Assembly (NCBI GenBank): GCA_025642065.1
Contig: JAODUP010000550.1
Location: forward strand, 15,001 to 79,000
DNA length: 64,000 nt
Reading direction: 5' to 3'
Source of the DNA: Paralvinella palmiformis
Taxonomy: Eukaryota; Annelida; Polychaeta; Terebellida; Alvinellidae
Below the pieces are notes generated by a model that worked only from the letters and a program-made list of their open reading frames with translations, was not told where the DNA came from and did no database searches. Positions 22,431 through 34,957 of the stretch are shown piece by piece (position 1 is the stretch's first letter; each line of letters begins with the position of its first letter). A program made the translations under genes and the position numbers.

Positions 22431-22625
22431 TGATGATTGACGATTGATGTTTTACGGCCACTTTTATGCACATGGTAGGCCAAATGGGCCGAGCGACCTG
22501 CAAACGTAATGAAGCGAAGTCAAAGATGAAACACGCTTCAGATATATCTACGCCAAGATTCGAACTCAAGTGGTAGTGATCTGTGATCCAACGTGCTACC
22601 AACTAGACCATGGATGCACCCCGTA
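22431..22625 (-). mobile_element. Full-length SINE A with target-site duplication
   Basis: Complete minus-strand copy with head, B box (gttcgaatcttgg), body and ATC tail. It is flanked by ttcggagtaga at 22420-22430 and ttcggggtaga at 22626-22636, one mismatch in 11. Confidence 0.87.
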
Positions 22626-22636
22626 TTCGGGGTAGA

Positions 22637-24040
22637 ATAGCCATTTTACATAGCAATGCAGTAGAATTGAACTAAGTGGTATACTGAAAGGCATCAGTTT
22701 AAATGTATTGGCTATTCTAAGACTGGAATTGCCAAATTCAAAGCAAAAGATCAAAACAAAAGATCTACCATCAAGATTCGTCAGTCCATTACGGATATCA
22801 AATAACCGACATGGTTTAATTTTTCTTGCTAATAATCGGTACTAATTTGTTATTGATCTGATTGATTTACGAGCTCTTCGATCACTTATCCAATAACCTC
22901 CATTGTTATTACTACCTGCTATACCTACTCCAGTTCAGATCGTGTATCGTGTAATATTTAAATGTAAGCAAGTTGGAAAGTCATCCTAGAATCTCTCCAA
23001 AACAAACAACAAGTTCGTTTTACGAGGATGTGTCTCCGGATACCATCCTGACCGATGACCACCACTTTCCAAACGCCAACTTTACTGTTGCTACTTCTGT
23101 TTGCTCGTCACGTATTTGTTACTTATCAAGCCAGAAGATAAATCACTGATATATGTCTTCGTCATCCACTTTATCAAAACCACCGAGACAGCACTTATCA
23201 TTTGTTATTATTGTGTGACAGCATGGTAACGAGACAAAGAAGGAAGCTCTTTGTCTGGAGATGGATGATCTATTATTGAATACGACAGAGTAATAGTTTA
23301 ACATATGCTCTCTCTAGTGCGCATTGGTTCGATTATATTGCTTAACGGATAAAAGCTGACTCCTAACACTAAATAGTATTAATATGATTATCCAGGTCAG
23401 AAATGTGTGGATATATGTCACATGACCGACCTATTTGGCAATGAGGAGCAACGGGTACGAGGTATTACAAATAAAATAGCCAAAAGAGTATAATGATGAC
23501 GTATAGGATGTAATCAAAATAAAGACAATATATAACTATAAAAAAGCATACTGAGATGATGACACAATTTGCACTTTAACACACATGCATTAATAACATA
23601 AAAAGACTAATCGATCGTACTTGTACTTAAACATCTACAGCTCTAGAGGTAGTCTATTTGTGAAATTAGAATGAGCAATGAAAATTTATTAACATCCTTT
23701 CTGTGGAACATAAAACCGAAATAAATATTTTGCTAATGTCGACTCTTTATTTATCATTTACACAAATGGCGATGTCTTATGCTAATACGCCTTGGCTGTA
23801 ATGGGTCTCTCTGTCATAATGTGTCTTTATCATTGTGTATGTGATTGTGTACTTATGCATGAATTCAAATGAGTGCACATATGTGTGTACATTCCTATTT
23901 TGTACCCCTTTCAGGTGATCGGCTCAAAGCCTTTTAGTAAAGGATGAAACATCTGACAGATACGACTACTACTGACACTCAATCCAACGACCTGGAGGTC
24001 AGCAGCACAGAACGATACAAATGGCGCTGCTGCAGCCTCC
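22637..24040. other. Non-genic stretch
   Basis: No gene recognised. It holds the right-hand partner (about 23160-23310) of the diverged duplicate at 16560-16720. Confidence 0.5.
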
Positions 24041-24044
24041 AAAG

Positions 24045-24113
<69 letters not shown>
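24045..24113. repeat. GT microsatellite, about 68 bp
   Basis: Uninterrupted GT run of about 34 units. Confidence 0.97.
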
Positions 24114-24117
<4 letters not shown>

Positions 24118-24364
24118 ATGTTCGCCCATTTATATAATAATAAAGTTTGACCATGAGTTATGTAAACAAACAGTCACATATACAAATAAGGCTGTTCGGG
24201 CTATTACGGACCAAACCCAAATAGAGCAGATTGGGTTCGTTCAGGTCAGTTCATGTGTTTAGCAAAATACAAAGAAAATGTAACAAAAAGAACTGAGAAT
24301 AAATGGCTTAACTAGTCATCTGAACAAAAGCTATACCAGATTTTGTCTGATATTTAGAACATCC

Positions 24365-24383
24365 ATAATTTTATAGATATATA

Positions 24384-24421
<38 letters not shown>

Positions 24422-24425
24422 ATAC
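24365..24425. repeat. TG/TA microsatellite inside a local duplication
   Basis: A TG then TA run. On either side the words gaataaatggcttaacta (near 24297 and 24441) and accagatt-tgt recur, so a segment of roughly 60 bp is duplicated around it. Confidence 0.8.
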
Positions 24426-24509
24426 TAGAAATATAGTTGAGAATAAATGGCTTAACTAATCACCGGATCAAAATCTACACCAGATTCTGTATGTGGTATT
24501 TAGAACGTC

Positions 24510-24672
24510 TGTCTGTGGCCTAACAGTTACGATCATTTATTTACCTTTGCTGATATACATCTATATGCATAATCGGAGAGATGTTTCATCTTTCACTTTA
24601 ACCTCATTACCTTATGGGGTCACTCGGGTCATTTAGCCTATAATGGGCACAAAGGTGCACCAAAAATAGCAT
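24510..24672 (+). mobile_element. Diverged SINE A copy
   Basis: Weak head (gtctgtggcctaacagtta), then a clear body: gagatgtttcatctttcact, ctcattacctta, tcactcgggtcatttagcc and gggcacaaaggtgca. Confidence 0.7.
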
Positions 24673-25337
24673 AGAAAATAAACGCGTAAACGGTATATAC
24701 AAACACCCATATATCGCTCGCTTGGACTTTGTTAATCGTCCCAAAAAACTTCGTCCATTTCCGAGAAGGCGATTGTATCTTCTCGATCTAGAACGGAACA
24801 TATTACTATATAAATGACATCATTCACATTTTATCTTACCTTCCTCAGACGCTTAAAGAATGGTAATCCATCGTCTTATCTGGCAACCATTGTTGTACCC
24901 GGATGAGTTTATCATTCCATCAATAAAGAAACGAAGCTTTTAAAAACTGCGTAAATCTCCGACATGGCAGTAAACTGAGACGTAATCTGCTTCAACGTCT
25001 TATTCGTTCTTCTCACCAATATTTGATTAACAAGTAAACACATTTAAATGTCTCCTGATCTTTAAAAGACATGAGCGTGATCACATAATTTAATTCGATC
25101 GTGTGCGTTTAGATCCGTATACGTACGTGTGTACAAATGTTTTTTGGGGGAAAACTTCATAAGTATTAAAAATATAAATATCTTTCAAGGCATCCAATTC
25201 CCTCTATGTAGCTAGCTGCATGATATAATATGGTGTTGTGCTTTTTGATAAACGGACTTAAAATCCTAATTACGATTTCTATAATGTTCTGGTGTATTGA
25301 ACTTATTTGGTTAATTGCAGTTCCTTTATGACGTATT
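24673..25337. other. Non-genic stretch
   Basis: No coding or element signal that I can support. Confidence 0.5.
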
Positions 25338-25507
25338 TGGGTGCCTGCATGGTCTAACTGGTAACTCGGTTGGCCACAGATCTACAGCACCTGGGTTCAA
25401 ACCCCGGTCGGGCTATATCAGAAGGATGTTTCATCTTTCACTTACATTTGGAGGTCGCTCAGCCCATTTAACCTACCTTATGCACAAAAGTGGCCGTAAA
25501 ACAGCAC
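25338..25507 (+). mobile_element. SINE A, GGCCACAGATCT subfamily
   Basis: gtgcctgcatggtctaactgg, ggttggccacagatctacagc, B box gggttcaaaccccgg, body and tail gcacaaaagtggccgtaaaa. A small deletion removes part of the body (cacttacatttggagg). Confidence 0.87.
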
Positions 25508-26038
25508 CTTTATCTATTATCATGATAACGCAAGTTTACTGTGATCAACTACTTACTTATTTATTGTCCCATGCCCGACTTCGTGTTCCGTCTACAGAGA
25601 AATCACTTAATGCAGACACCCCCACCCTTACCCATGCGTCAACTCCCAAACACCTCATCCCACCCCTGACACTGGCCAATAGGAAGCGCATTATTACCAT
25701 GTCCGGATCATCGAGCTGATGTTTAAGTTAATCGTGTTCGCATTCCATAAACATCTCATTCTTATATTGGTCGAGAAATGGAATTCGTCATTTACTTTGT
25801 CAGTAATCCTTATCGACACTCAGATGGCGTTTGGCAAGACGCGGACTCACTGACTGATCTAAACACGACCATGTAGCGTTAGTAAAGTAGTTAGTCTCAA
25901 TGATAAATCTACTGATAATGTTCCTAAAAACCAGAATTGCTGAGTCATCCAGTACATTTAAGAACGTTTTCTATAAGGACTACAGCTATGACATCACAAT
26001 AAACCTCTGGGCATGCAAGATTTATTTATCCATTATAA
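25508..26038. other. Non-genic stretch
   Basis: An open frame crosses the SINE and this stretch but has no recognisable protein. The part at about 25795-25900 resembles 22075-22195 (ctgactgatctaaacacgacc against ctgattgatctaaacaccgcc). Confidence 0.5.
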
Positions 26039-26222
26039 ACTGGGCCGTCAATCGGATAACTGGTAGCGTGGTTGGCCACAAATCTGAACAACCTGAGTTC
26101 AAATCTCTGCTTGGTCATGTTTGAACGGTGTTTCATCTTTCACTTCGCGTCATTAGCTTTGGAGGTCGCTCGGGCCAGTTTGCCTTCCTTGTCTATAAAA
26201 GTGACCATAAAACATCAAACAT
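26039..26222 (+). mobile_element. SINE A, GGCCACAGATCT subfamily
   Basis: Head ctgggccgtcaatcggataa, ggttggccacaaatctgaaca, B-box-like gttcaaatctc, then tgtttcatctttcacttcgc and gtgaccataaaacatcaaac. Confidence 0.8.
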
Positions 26223-27398
26223 CCGAAAAAAACATTCAATATAGTAAACGGATAAATTAATAATTTAAACTATTACGACAACATCATTCGATTGGTTTGT
26301 CTTCGTTTGTTCACTTTGACTGTATTGGCTGGATTCTCATTCGTTTCAAGTTCTTCGATTAAATACGTTTGTCATAACCATGACATATGTTTACGATAAT
26401 GTAGGAGATTCTGTTTGGCTTTATTTATTTTATTTATTTCGTTTTGTTTTATTTCTCCAGGTAGAGCTTTTAGTCGACGTTGCCATTGACAGGAGCACAA
26501 TTATTGTTTGAATTGTTGAGTAAAGCTTTAGCTACTCCACTGGTTGGTTGTATTTTTACTAAATATTAATTGCATCTAATACAAGATGTGCATTAACTTA
26601 ATTACGCACGACAAAATTGCCTGCCGGTGTATACACTGAACCATTCATCGTATGAGTTATTCTCTTTTAAATATATTTGTATTTTATTATTTGCGATAAT
26701 ACAGGTTAAAATATCATCATTCTTTGAAACTCAAATTATTCAGCGCATACATTTACTAAACATCACACACGCGCGCGCGCGCGCACACACCCGACTATCA
26801 TCCTCAAAGCGAGAATATTTAATTTGGCCAAAGCAGCACTACAATAATTTGATTAATCACGCTTCAATTGTGTCGAATTAGAAGACAAAGATCGAGATAA
26901 CTCGTTCCATTAATACTGGACGGAGGGAAATAAAACACCCCGCGCCTTCCCAAATAAAACATCTGCCAGCTAAATACAATATTTAATCAGTTCGTTACAG
27001 AAACGCAAAAAACCCTCCGGCAGCCAGATATGGCGACGTACTGCGGTTTATAAAATCTAAATTGGAAACAGAAATTCAAACATCTTAAAATCAACTCCAC
27101 AGGTGTCCGTCAGATCACGCGATATAACTATCCTAGCGGAGAAGTGGAAATGGCGAAGTGGGCTGCGTCTCGGAAGAACGGGAAGATTGATAGCGTTTGC
27201 CGGCGGTGATAAACACGCCATTCTACCAGGAAATGATATAAAAACCTAATGCAAGACAATCACTCGCGGGCATCATTTCTCAGTTTCCAAACTCGTAAAT
27301 TTAGTAAGTCATCTTGCAGGCATCTATCTCTCTATCTATCTATCTCTCTATCTATCTATCTATCTAATTATCTCTCTTGCTCTCTCTATATATCTATC

Positions 27399-27430
<32 letters not shown>

Positions 27431-28670
27431 AACCGTGTATAAGTTTATGATGTAGTAAACGTCCTTACATTAGTACTCTAGATTTGTAGTACTATACTGG
27501 TACTATGACATTGTATGTACTAGTACTACCAGTACATACAATCATACACAGAAAGATAGAGAAGATGGGATAGGATCATCAATGAAGAAAATGAAGAGAA
27601 GTGTTGTTATTCCTATAGTTTTCGTCTTGTATTGCTATATATTCGTGATATCTCTCCTATTATGTAAATATCTACAATATAAAGCTTCATTTAAGAAACA
27701 CACACTATTCCAAGATTTTTGTGTTTCTTCATTGTCTACTGTCGAACATGACAATTTATCAGTTACATTTTTCAAATCATGGCAATAATTCTGACAGAAA
27801 TTTTATAATTTGAACAAATTAAATTTTAAAACACTTCCTTCCTCATTTAATAGTTTTCATATTACATTTGTGGCCGAAAAGGGCAGCATATTTACTGATA
27901 AATTTGTTTTTGTAAGCCTCTATTTGTATCATCATATAATTCAAAGAAAACAAATGGACCAATCAAAATACGGTTCAAAGTTGCGCCCTTATGTCGGATG
28001 AAGCTTCCAGTTGGATTATGTCAAACGTGGTTCATTTACTTTTTATATAAATCTATTACTGTTTTGGAGATTTGATCATGTAGTATAAAAATCTGACTGA
28101 AATTTAAAAGTGATTGCCAAAAAACGAAATGTAATTTACATATGGAACTTTATTTAGAGTTCAGTCAAACTAGCATTGTTTATACGTTAATAATTGTACT
28201 TCAAAACTGTTTTAAAAAATTGGGTGTTATATCTAATTCATACATTATCAAATAAAACAAATTCAATCATAGCGGCCAGTGTTTACAAACAAAAATCATA
28301 ACGTTCACTATCAGAAGATATGTTACGGGCTGGCGATACCGCCAAGCTTTAATCAATTGAAATCATGTCATAGTTGGGTATGTTTTCACCTGAGCCAATT
28401 CTGTGACATTCATCAGATTCTCACTCCTTTCTAGTAAAGCAAAACCAACTGATTTTTGTTTTGACACACAAAGACCACTTTTTTCTTTGCTTTATAAATT
28501 GCGCTGCGTCTTTCACCTAGCGTGATCATGACGTTTGTGTGCGATGTGAAAATAACTAATTTGTATGATTCGAGAATAATTTATGCGTTCGGTACACTTT
28601 TGTAAAAGGCTAGCGAGTGGAGAAAAAACCTTCGGATTTGCTGTGGTTATAGTTTACGCCTGACTATGGT
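26223..28670. other. Non-genic stretch with simple repeats
   Basis: It contains a CG/CA run (26768-26788), a TATC/TC tract (27325-27430), and a 12-bp inverted repeat attgtatgtact/agtacatacaat at 27510-27542. The frame at 27582-27788 would give a hydrophobic 68-residue peptide, with no family or gene context to support it. Confidence 0.5.
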
Positions 28671-28674
28671 TGAC

Positions 28675-29060
28675 TTAAAGGGACAGTTCACCCTAAGAAT
28701 TTTTTTTAATGTTGTAATGCTTAGAACAGTAACTTACCAAATTAGTGAAGGGCGGCCATTACGGCTGCACCGGGAGACAGATTCGAAGGACTCAAATGAT
28801 CTGACGTCACATGAGCGCTCTCTAGATCGACTGACGCAGATTATAGTTATTCTTGAGCGTTAATATCTCAGCCATTTTGAATCATCTTCCTCTTGTCAGG
28901 TTCCTTCTGGCTCAAACTGATATGGTTGTAGGTCAGTCATGACGTAATTTGCGCTATGTTCTGGAATAATTCTTTGCTCACACTTGTTTACATGCTTTTG
29001 TACGGGCTCGACAGACTTCCTGTCAAACTGGTGTGTTCAAGTGACGTCAGCATTCAGGCT
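28675..29060 (+). mobile_element. Possible end of a TTAA-type DNA transposon
   Basis: ttaaagggacagttcaccc at 28675 has the look of TTAA-inserting (piggyBac- or Kolobok-like) miniature elements common in marine animals. No matching right end (gggtgaactgtcccttt) was found nearby, so the call is weak. Confidence 0.25.
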
Positions 29061-29143
29061 ATTAAAACGATTAATCAGCCCCTTGAATTGGATTATTTAA
29101 TGTGTGGGTGATCGATTACATATTTTGCATATATATAATTTTA

Positions 29144-30370
29144 TCATGGCAATCTAAAGCGCTCCCCTTTTCGAAATTTGTCCAAATTTGACTTAAAGCT
29201 GTTCAGACTAGCACAAGATATCACATGTTCAGGCAGGTAGTTCCAGTCATGAATTGTTCTTTGGCTAAAGACGCTTCTCCTCCAATCAAGCCTGCATCGT
29301 CCCATGAACACCTTTTTACTGTGGCCTCTGGTGTTGTTGTTAGGTGGGAACGGATCTAGCCTGTCCATATCATTCACAATCTTAAATACATTGATCATAT
29401 CCCCTCGTCGCCTTCTAAAGTCCAAAGATGGCAGCTTTAGGAATTTAAGCCGGTCTTCATATGGGAGATGGCTAATGCTTGGGATCAGTTTAGTTTCCCT
29501 TCTCTGTACTTTCTCAACCTCTAGTTTGTCTCCTCTATACCTCGGATGCCAGATCACATTTCCATACTCAAGGTGCGGTCTAACCATGGTTGTGAATAGT
29601 CTTGGCACTGTTGTTTCGTCGAGGAGTATGAAGGTCTTCCTGATCAAGCCTAATAGTCTAGAAGCTGTATTTACAGCATTAGCTATGTGCTTGTGGAATT
29701 TTAGGTCTTCATCCACTGTGACACCTAGGTCCTTCTCCGCGTGGGTTATGTCTAAGGTTGTGCCATTCATCTCATATGTGTCCTTTTGGTTTGAGTTGCC
29801 TAAGTGGAATACTTTGCATGTATTCTCATTGAATCCAAGCTGCCATCTCTCAGACCATTTGACGAGTTGGTTTAATTCATTTTGGAATTTTACGCGGTGC
29901 TCAGGTCCTCTGATAGTTTGGTGTCATCTGCAAATATCTTAGTGGTATTGGTCACTGCAACTGGCAAGTCGTTTATGAATATAATGAACAATATATATAT
30001 AGGGCCTAAAACACTAGCCTGGGGGATACCACTAAGTACTTCCGACCACGATGGCATTATTCCATTTACTGTTACTCTTTGTTTTCGATTCATTAGAAAG
30101 CTTCTGATCCACTCCTTTGTGTGGTCTCCTATTCCATATGCATCTAACTTAGACAGCAGCCTTTTATGGGGAACAGAATCGAACGCCTTCTTGAAGTCGA
30201 GATAGATGACATCTAATGGGGCTCCGGTGTCCAGCAGTTCACTCCATAGCTCAATGGTGACCAGTACTTAAGTCATACATGACCGACCTGGTACAAATCC
30301 ATGCTGTTCGTCGCAGAATAAACTGTTTCCATGATGTGGCTCACAATCTGGTCTCTTACTGTGGTTTTAA
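29144..30370 (-). pseudogene. LINE reverse transcriptase pseudogene (CR1/Jockey-type)
   Basis: The minus strand encodes the C-terminal half of a non-LTR retrotransposon ORF2. In order: LFCDEQHGFVPGRSCMT then an in-frame TAA where a Gln codon is expected, RT motif A in YLDFKKAFDSVPHKRL, motif B as GIPQASVLGP, and the catalytic FADD in IFADDTKL. After a frameshift near 29895 come LVKWSERWQL, EKDLGVTVDEDLKFHKH, RPHLEYGNVIW and VQRRETKLI, the usual region after the RT thumb. The frame ends at 29144. The 5' part, with the endonuclease, is absent. It is a dead copy: one stop, at least one frameshift and 5' truncation. Confidence 0.93.
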
Positions 30371-31439
30371 TATGTGGGAGATACGCAGAAAGAAGGCATC
30401 GGATTATAAGAGATACGATCTATGCAGGCAGTTGTTCATCGTGTTTTTGCGTATACCAAAATGTTACCTTGAAACTAATCAGCATCATGGCCAGTCATCC
30501 ATTTGTTAACATTGAGATTCCAGTAACAATTTCCCAATTTTTTTAGATCCCAATTTCTAAGCTCATCGCGAAGTACTTCTCCTTGTAGCAATTATTTAAT
30601 TAACGTATTAATAGCCCAATGTTTGACCATAAGTACACAGAATAGATATAATGGGGGGTTTGTCCTAGAACCGTTATTATTTGGGAGATACTCCAGTTTA
30701 AGACACATCTCATACACTCTTTAGTAGTGATCGACTCATTGTAATATATTTGTTTGGCATCGCCATCTGATGAATAATATTTTCCCTGGGTACCGAACTG
30801 AATTCAAAGGACCTGTACAAGCATTTGGACGCTCCTTAAAAGGCTCTGTTTATACCTATAAAATTTCTTACACTCCAAGGTCCGGCTGTTCGATTATATC
30901 CAGGCATATTGACTGACTCTAATTTCATTCAACTCCTAAATTTTAAAATAATATAATCATCCTGAGCTATTTTCCTGGATGAATAGACAACTACATATTT
31001 GAATCCAGGTATTCAAAGTGAAATCCTCCACAAGTCATAACTGGATCTGTCTATAATACCATCCCGTCATTCTAATCATGATCAATAAAACTACATAACA
31101 TCAGCTATATTGGCTCACAAGTATGTTTTTGTTTGTGCCAGAAGAACATTTAGGTAAACAACTGTAACAGTCAGTGCTATGATATGTGTGCCACCTTGAT
31201 TGAGGTAATCAATAGTGTTGCTATGTTAATTTAAATACACTTTAATCCAAAGCATTAAACAACCATTGCTATGGACATGAACTGAACATTGTTTCAACGA
31301 TCATATAGCATTATAATGGTGTAATAATCACTAGCATCTTAGACAACTTATAAAAACTTATACAAATCAATTAAAAGGGATGCAAAATAAATTATCATCC
31401 AGCCAGCAAAACAAGTCCTATCAAAACGAGTAAGGCAAG
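30371..31439. other. Non-genic stretch
   Basis: The left 100-200 bp may be eroded LINE sequence continuing upstream on the minus strand. No gene is visible in the rest. Confidence 0.45.
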
Positions 31440-31451
31440 TAACAGCTAGGT

Positions 31452-31810
31452 TGGTTTTGTTGTTCGGGGAGAATCCCCAGGCTGTCGCTTAATCAGCACA
31501 ACCTCTATGTTAGAGTGGTTGAGAAACCGCCACCCCACCACTCACATGGGAGCAGTACGGAAAGATCGAGCCGAAATACCCTGAGGGTGGTCACTGCCAG
31601 AGTGTTTTACGTCCTCAGGGGGTTTTAACGTCCCCCTTTATTTTAAATAATTCAGTGGAGACGGCAGCGCCATTTAACGTGGTCAACCACCCACGATGTA
31701 GTGAGCCGAGAAATTAATCCCTGGAAAAGTTTCGACCTCTTACGGGGTTCGAACCTGTGACCGTTGGCACAAAGTGCCGGGTGCTTAACCGCTAGGCCAC
31801 CGGAGCTCAC
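31452..31810 (-). mobile_element. SINE B, full length, with perfect 12-bp target-site duplication
   Basis: Minus-strand copy of the element at 11402: head gagctccggtggcctagcgg, B box ggttcgaacccc, then the body with ggcgctgccgtctccactga and gggggacgttaaa. The direct repeat taacagctaggt lies at 31440-31451 and 31811-31822. Relative to the 11.4-kb copy it has an extra segment (near 31590-31620) rich in cctcaggg. Confidence 0.93.
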
Positions 31811-31822
31811 TAACAGCTAGGT

Positions 31823-32042
31823 CCTTTCCTTCGGAGGATATATACTCTAACCCACAGATTGGACACTGAAAACGATCACTTTGAAGAGGATTATCTCCAA
31901 TTATGACGGTCCCTTGAAGAATTGCGGAATTTGTATTTAGATAACTGTCGTGACACTCATATGAATGCAAGAATGTGAGGAGTTCAAGCTCATATTCATA
32001 TTCATTATATATATTGGGTTTATTCCTGAAGGAGGTAAACAT
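31823..32042 (-). other. Open frame with a CPxC motif, unassigned
   Basis: A minus-strand frame of about 75 residues upstream of the SINE reads FQCPICGLEYISSEGKDL near its end and then runs into SINE B. The composition is more protein-like than its surroundings and the CPxC hints at a zinc-binding knuckle. No second half and no splice evidence were found. It may be a relic exon or chance. Confidence 0.2.
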
Positions 32043-32049
32043 GATATAA

Positions 32050-33332
32050 TAATAATATGGAGTTCACTTCACATAACAAGTATTCTCGGGACCTACTCCT
32101 AATTAAAAATAAGTCTTACACTATATATATTTCTATCCGATATACCGTCAGGGTTTGTAAAACCTCAAACCTCAATGAAGTGCATCGTATTTTGTTAATC
32201 AAGATCTATTGAAGTATTAGTCTGTTTACTACTCTAAATGTATACCTGTATGGCGACCTTATGTCGGATTCGGATTTTTGACAGATCATCAGTGTCATTC
32301 TGTGTGTTAGGTATCGGTTTCAACAAATTCGGGTAATGAAGCTAAAATACGATTCGATAGCATAAAACTTATTATTCTAGTACACGTTCAACAAATACAT
32401 AAATAATAGTAAAGATTGTGTTTGGGAATTCTTTCGGTCTCGTATTTTTAAAATCCCATTGTAACTGGACTCCTTCATTTTCAATGAACGACATATAACT
32501 AGACCTAATATATAGTAATAGCCATCTAGAGACGAGTTGAGCGAATTTGATCAGCCTCCCAGCTGTTAGTACACTGGTAGTATCTTAATTAATTACAAAA
32601 TTGCCTCATTCTACGAAGGCACAGGTAAATACGTACACAATACTTAATACCTACAACATGTCCGGAAATATAACATTATGCTAGTTATTCAACAATATAT
32701 GAACATTACGTCATTTATAACCTTTTGCGTTATTTATGTGTGCTTTTAGGATGGTATATAGAATAGCAGCACTTCCGGTTATAAGTGCCGATTGCGTGGT
32801 TATTGCACGTGTTGTACAAAAATTATTTATAAAAGCACTTGTTATTTATTTTTGCACGTGACAGCCAATCCTTACAGAGTGGTGCATATTATAATTTTGT
32901 GTGTGTTTACTGTGGAGTCGTAGACAGCAGAAACACGAAGATAAATATTGAATTATTTCTTCCGGCTGGATAGTGAATTGAACTCGGCTGTGAGCTGTCA
33001 GTGTCATTTCTAACCGGTTAAACAAGAGACTCTAACGGGGACTGACGTAGTCATTACCCAATTGGCAATTAACTGTCACTGACTGTCTGTTGAAATTTCT
33101 AGAGGTAATTATTTTTAATGTCATTTATGTACTATTTATGTACTACTACTACAGTACTACTTCTAGATCTAAATTCTAGTAGTACTACTAGTAGTAGTAC
33201 TACTAGTCTAGTAGATGATAGTTCTAGTAGACTAAATCTACAGATCTAGTATATATTTATAGTATTACTAGACTAGTAGTAGTATATACTAATTATATGG
33301 ACACACACACATATATATATGTAATATATATA

Positions 33333-33369
<37 letters not shown>

Positions 33370-34950
33370 TCTATACAATACAGTGATCAACATTTTTGTT
33401 GTTTATTTTGTCACGAATACAAAATAACATAATTATTAATCAACAGTTTAACACATCTAGATCTAGTTAAACCTCTCAATGAACAGGACACTCTTGCTAA
33501 TTTTAGTGCAGTTGATAGTGCACTATTTTGCACACTTCAAGGGTAGGGTTTATCCCAGTGTAATCCAGTCATTTCAGTAGGGAAGAATAGAAAACCCATT
33601 ACAAAAAGCAGGCAGCAACTTGCCTGTGGTCTGTAAAAACTTTACTGTGTCATTGATGGAGGGAGATATGGATGCAAAGGGGTGGTAGTGAAAAAGGCTG
33701 GCTGTGGTGTAGTTGTAGTCACACTAACACAGTAGTGGTCCTTCTCCAATGATAGGTACTTGCACATTTTTTTAGAATTGACTGAATGCCTTTGGAAACA
33801 GCTTCATTTGATAGAGCTTGGAAAGGGCTTTAAATAGTACCTAATTATTTTAAATAGCTTAATTAAAAACGAAGATATAGGAGTTTAAAGTTAATAATTT
33901 TGGAGTCTACAATTAATGGTAATTCTTAAAGAATAAGACAAAAAACTGTGACCAACTACTGAAATAGCTAATACAATCACCTTGGTTTAAACGTTATATC
34001 TGGCTTAATACTACAGATATGGCTTTAAAATTTTCTGCATATGATTCCCCTGGAATTCTGAAAATAATATTTCTTTGCAAAGCTGACCATAGTGGCATGA
34101 CCTTTAAAGAGCCACGGTCAAGTGAACCAAGATCGTAAATGAACAATATGATGAATATCAATGCATTTTCAAGCTAAATAATGCATGAAAAATAGTTAAT
34201 GGGCTTCATTACTTACCTTAAGTACAATGAAGCTACAACAAATAAAGAAAAGCATTGACAGCTATCTTAAATTTGTTGAAATTGACCATTTTGAATAAGT
34301 TAAGCAGAAAAAAGTTTACTGAAACACATTGTGTGTAGTATCAAATGAATGCTTGCAGTTTCATCACTGTAAATAAAGCATATATATATATGTTACAGTG
34401 TTAACTTTTGCTGTTAGCACGAACAATAAAGGGACAACACACAGCTTTTCTCCAGTCATTTTAATGAGCAAACCGTAATATGATAAACGAAAACCTGCAA
34501 TTAAAAATTAGGAAGTATTTAGAATCACAATACACATCAAGATTGAGCAGTTTATCAATAGGAAATGCTCAATAAAGCTTATTATTTAAATACATCTTAC
34601 TATACAATAACCAAACAATATTAATATGAATTATACTGATGCAGTATAATTTAAAACAGTCCGCATAATATAATAATAGTAACTCATTCACACAAGCAAT
34701 CACACTAACCTGGTTCTAATGATTTCGGATGTAAACCTTCTACTACATGTACAGAGTGCCGCAATATATTTAATATGCTAAATAAAGCCTCTGACACATA
34801 TAATTCAAACGTAATATAAATGATTTATGTTTTATAACCAGTCTTTGAGTCAATTATTAAGTTCCCATGTTAAAACTAGTTTTAGTCAGGTTGAATGAAT
34901 ACCAAATCCCCAATGTAAAAATATGCTAAAATTTGAGAAAGTGTCATAAA
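32050..34950. other. Non-genic stretch with AGT/CTA palindromic tract
   Basis: A region at 33120-33290 is built from agtact, tagtag and ctagt words and is strongly self-complementary. CA/TA runs follow at 33300-33365. No gene is supported. Confidence 0.5.
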
Positions 34951-34957
34951 ATAGTCC

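Noticed and set aside
23911..24150. Frames rich in His-Thr or Cys-Val repeats
   Set aside because: They come from the GT microsatellite at 24045-24113.
25315..25719. 134-codon plus-strand frame
   Set aside because: Most of it is SINE A; the remainder is proline- and threonine-rich with no family match.
27582..27788. Small secreted or membrane peptide
   Set aside because: Hydrophobic frame in AT-rich DNA; no splice, signal-cleavage or homology support.
29304..29942. 212-codon plus-strand frame
   Set aside because: It is antisense to the LINE reverse transcriptase, which has clear RT motifs on the minus strand.
33120..33290. A regulatory palindrome cluster
   Set aside because: The self-complementarity follows from agt/act trinucleotide composition rather than a defined motif.
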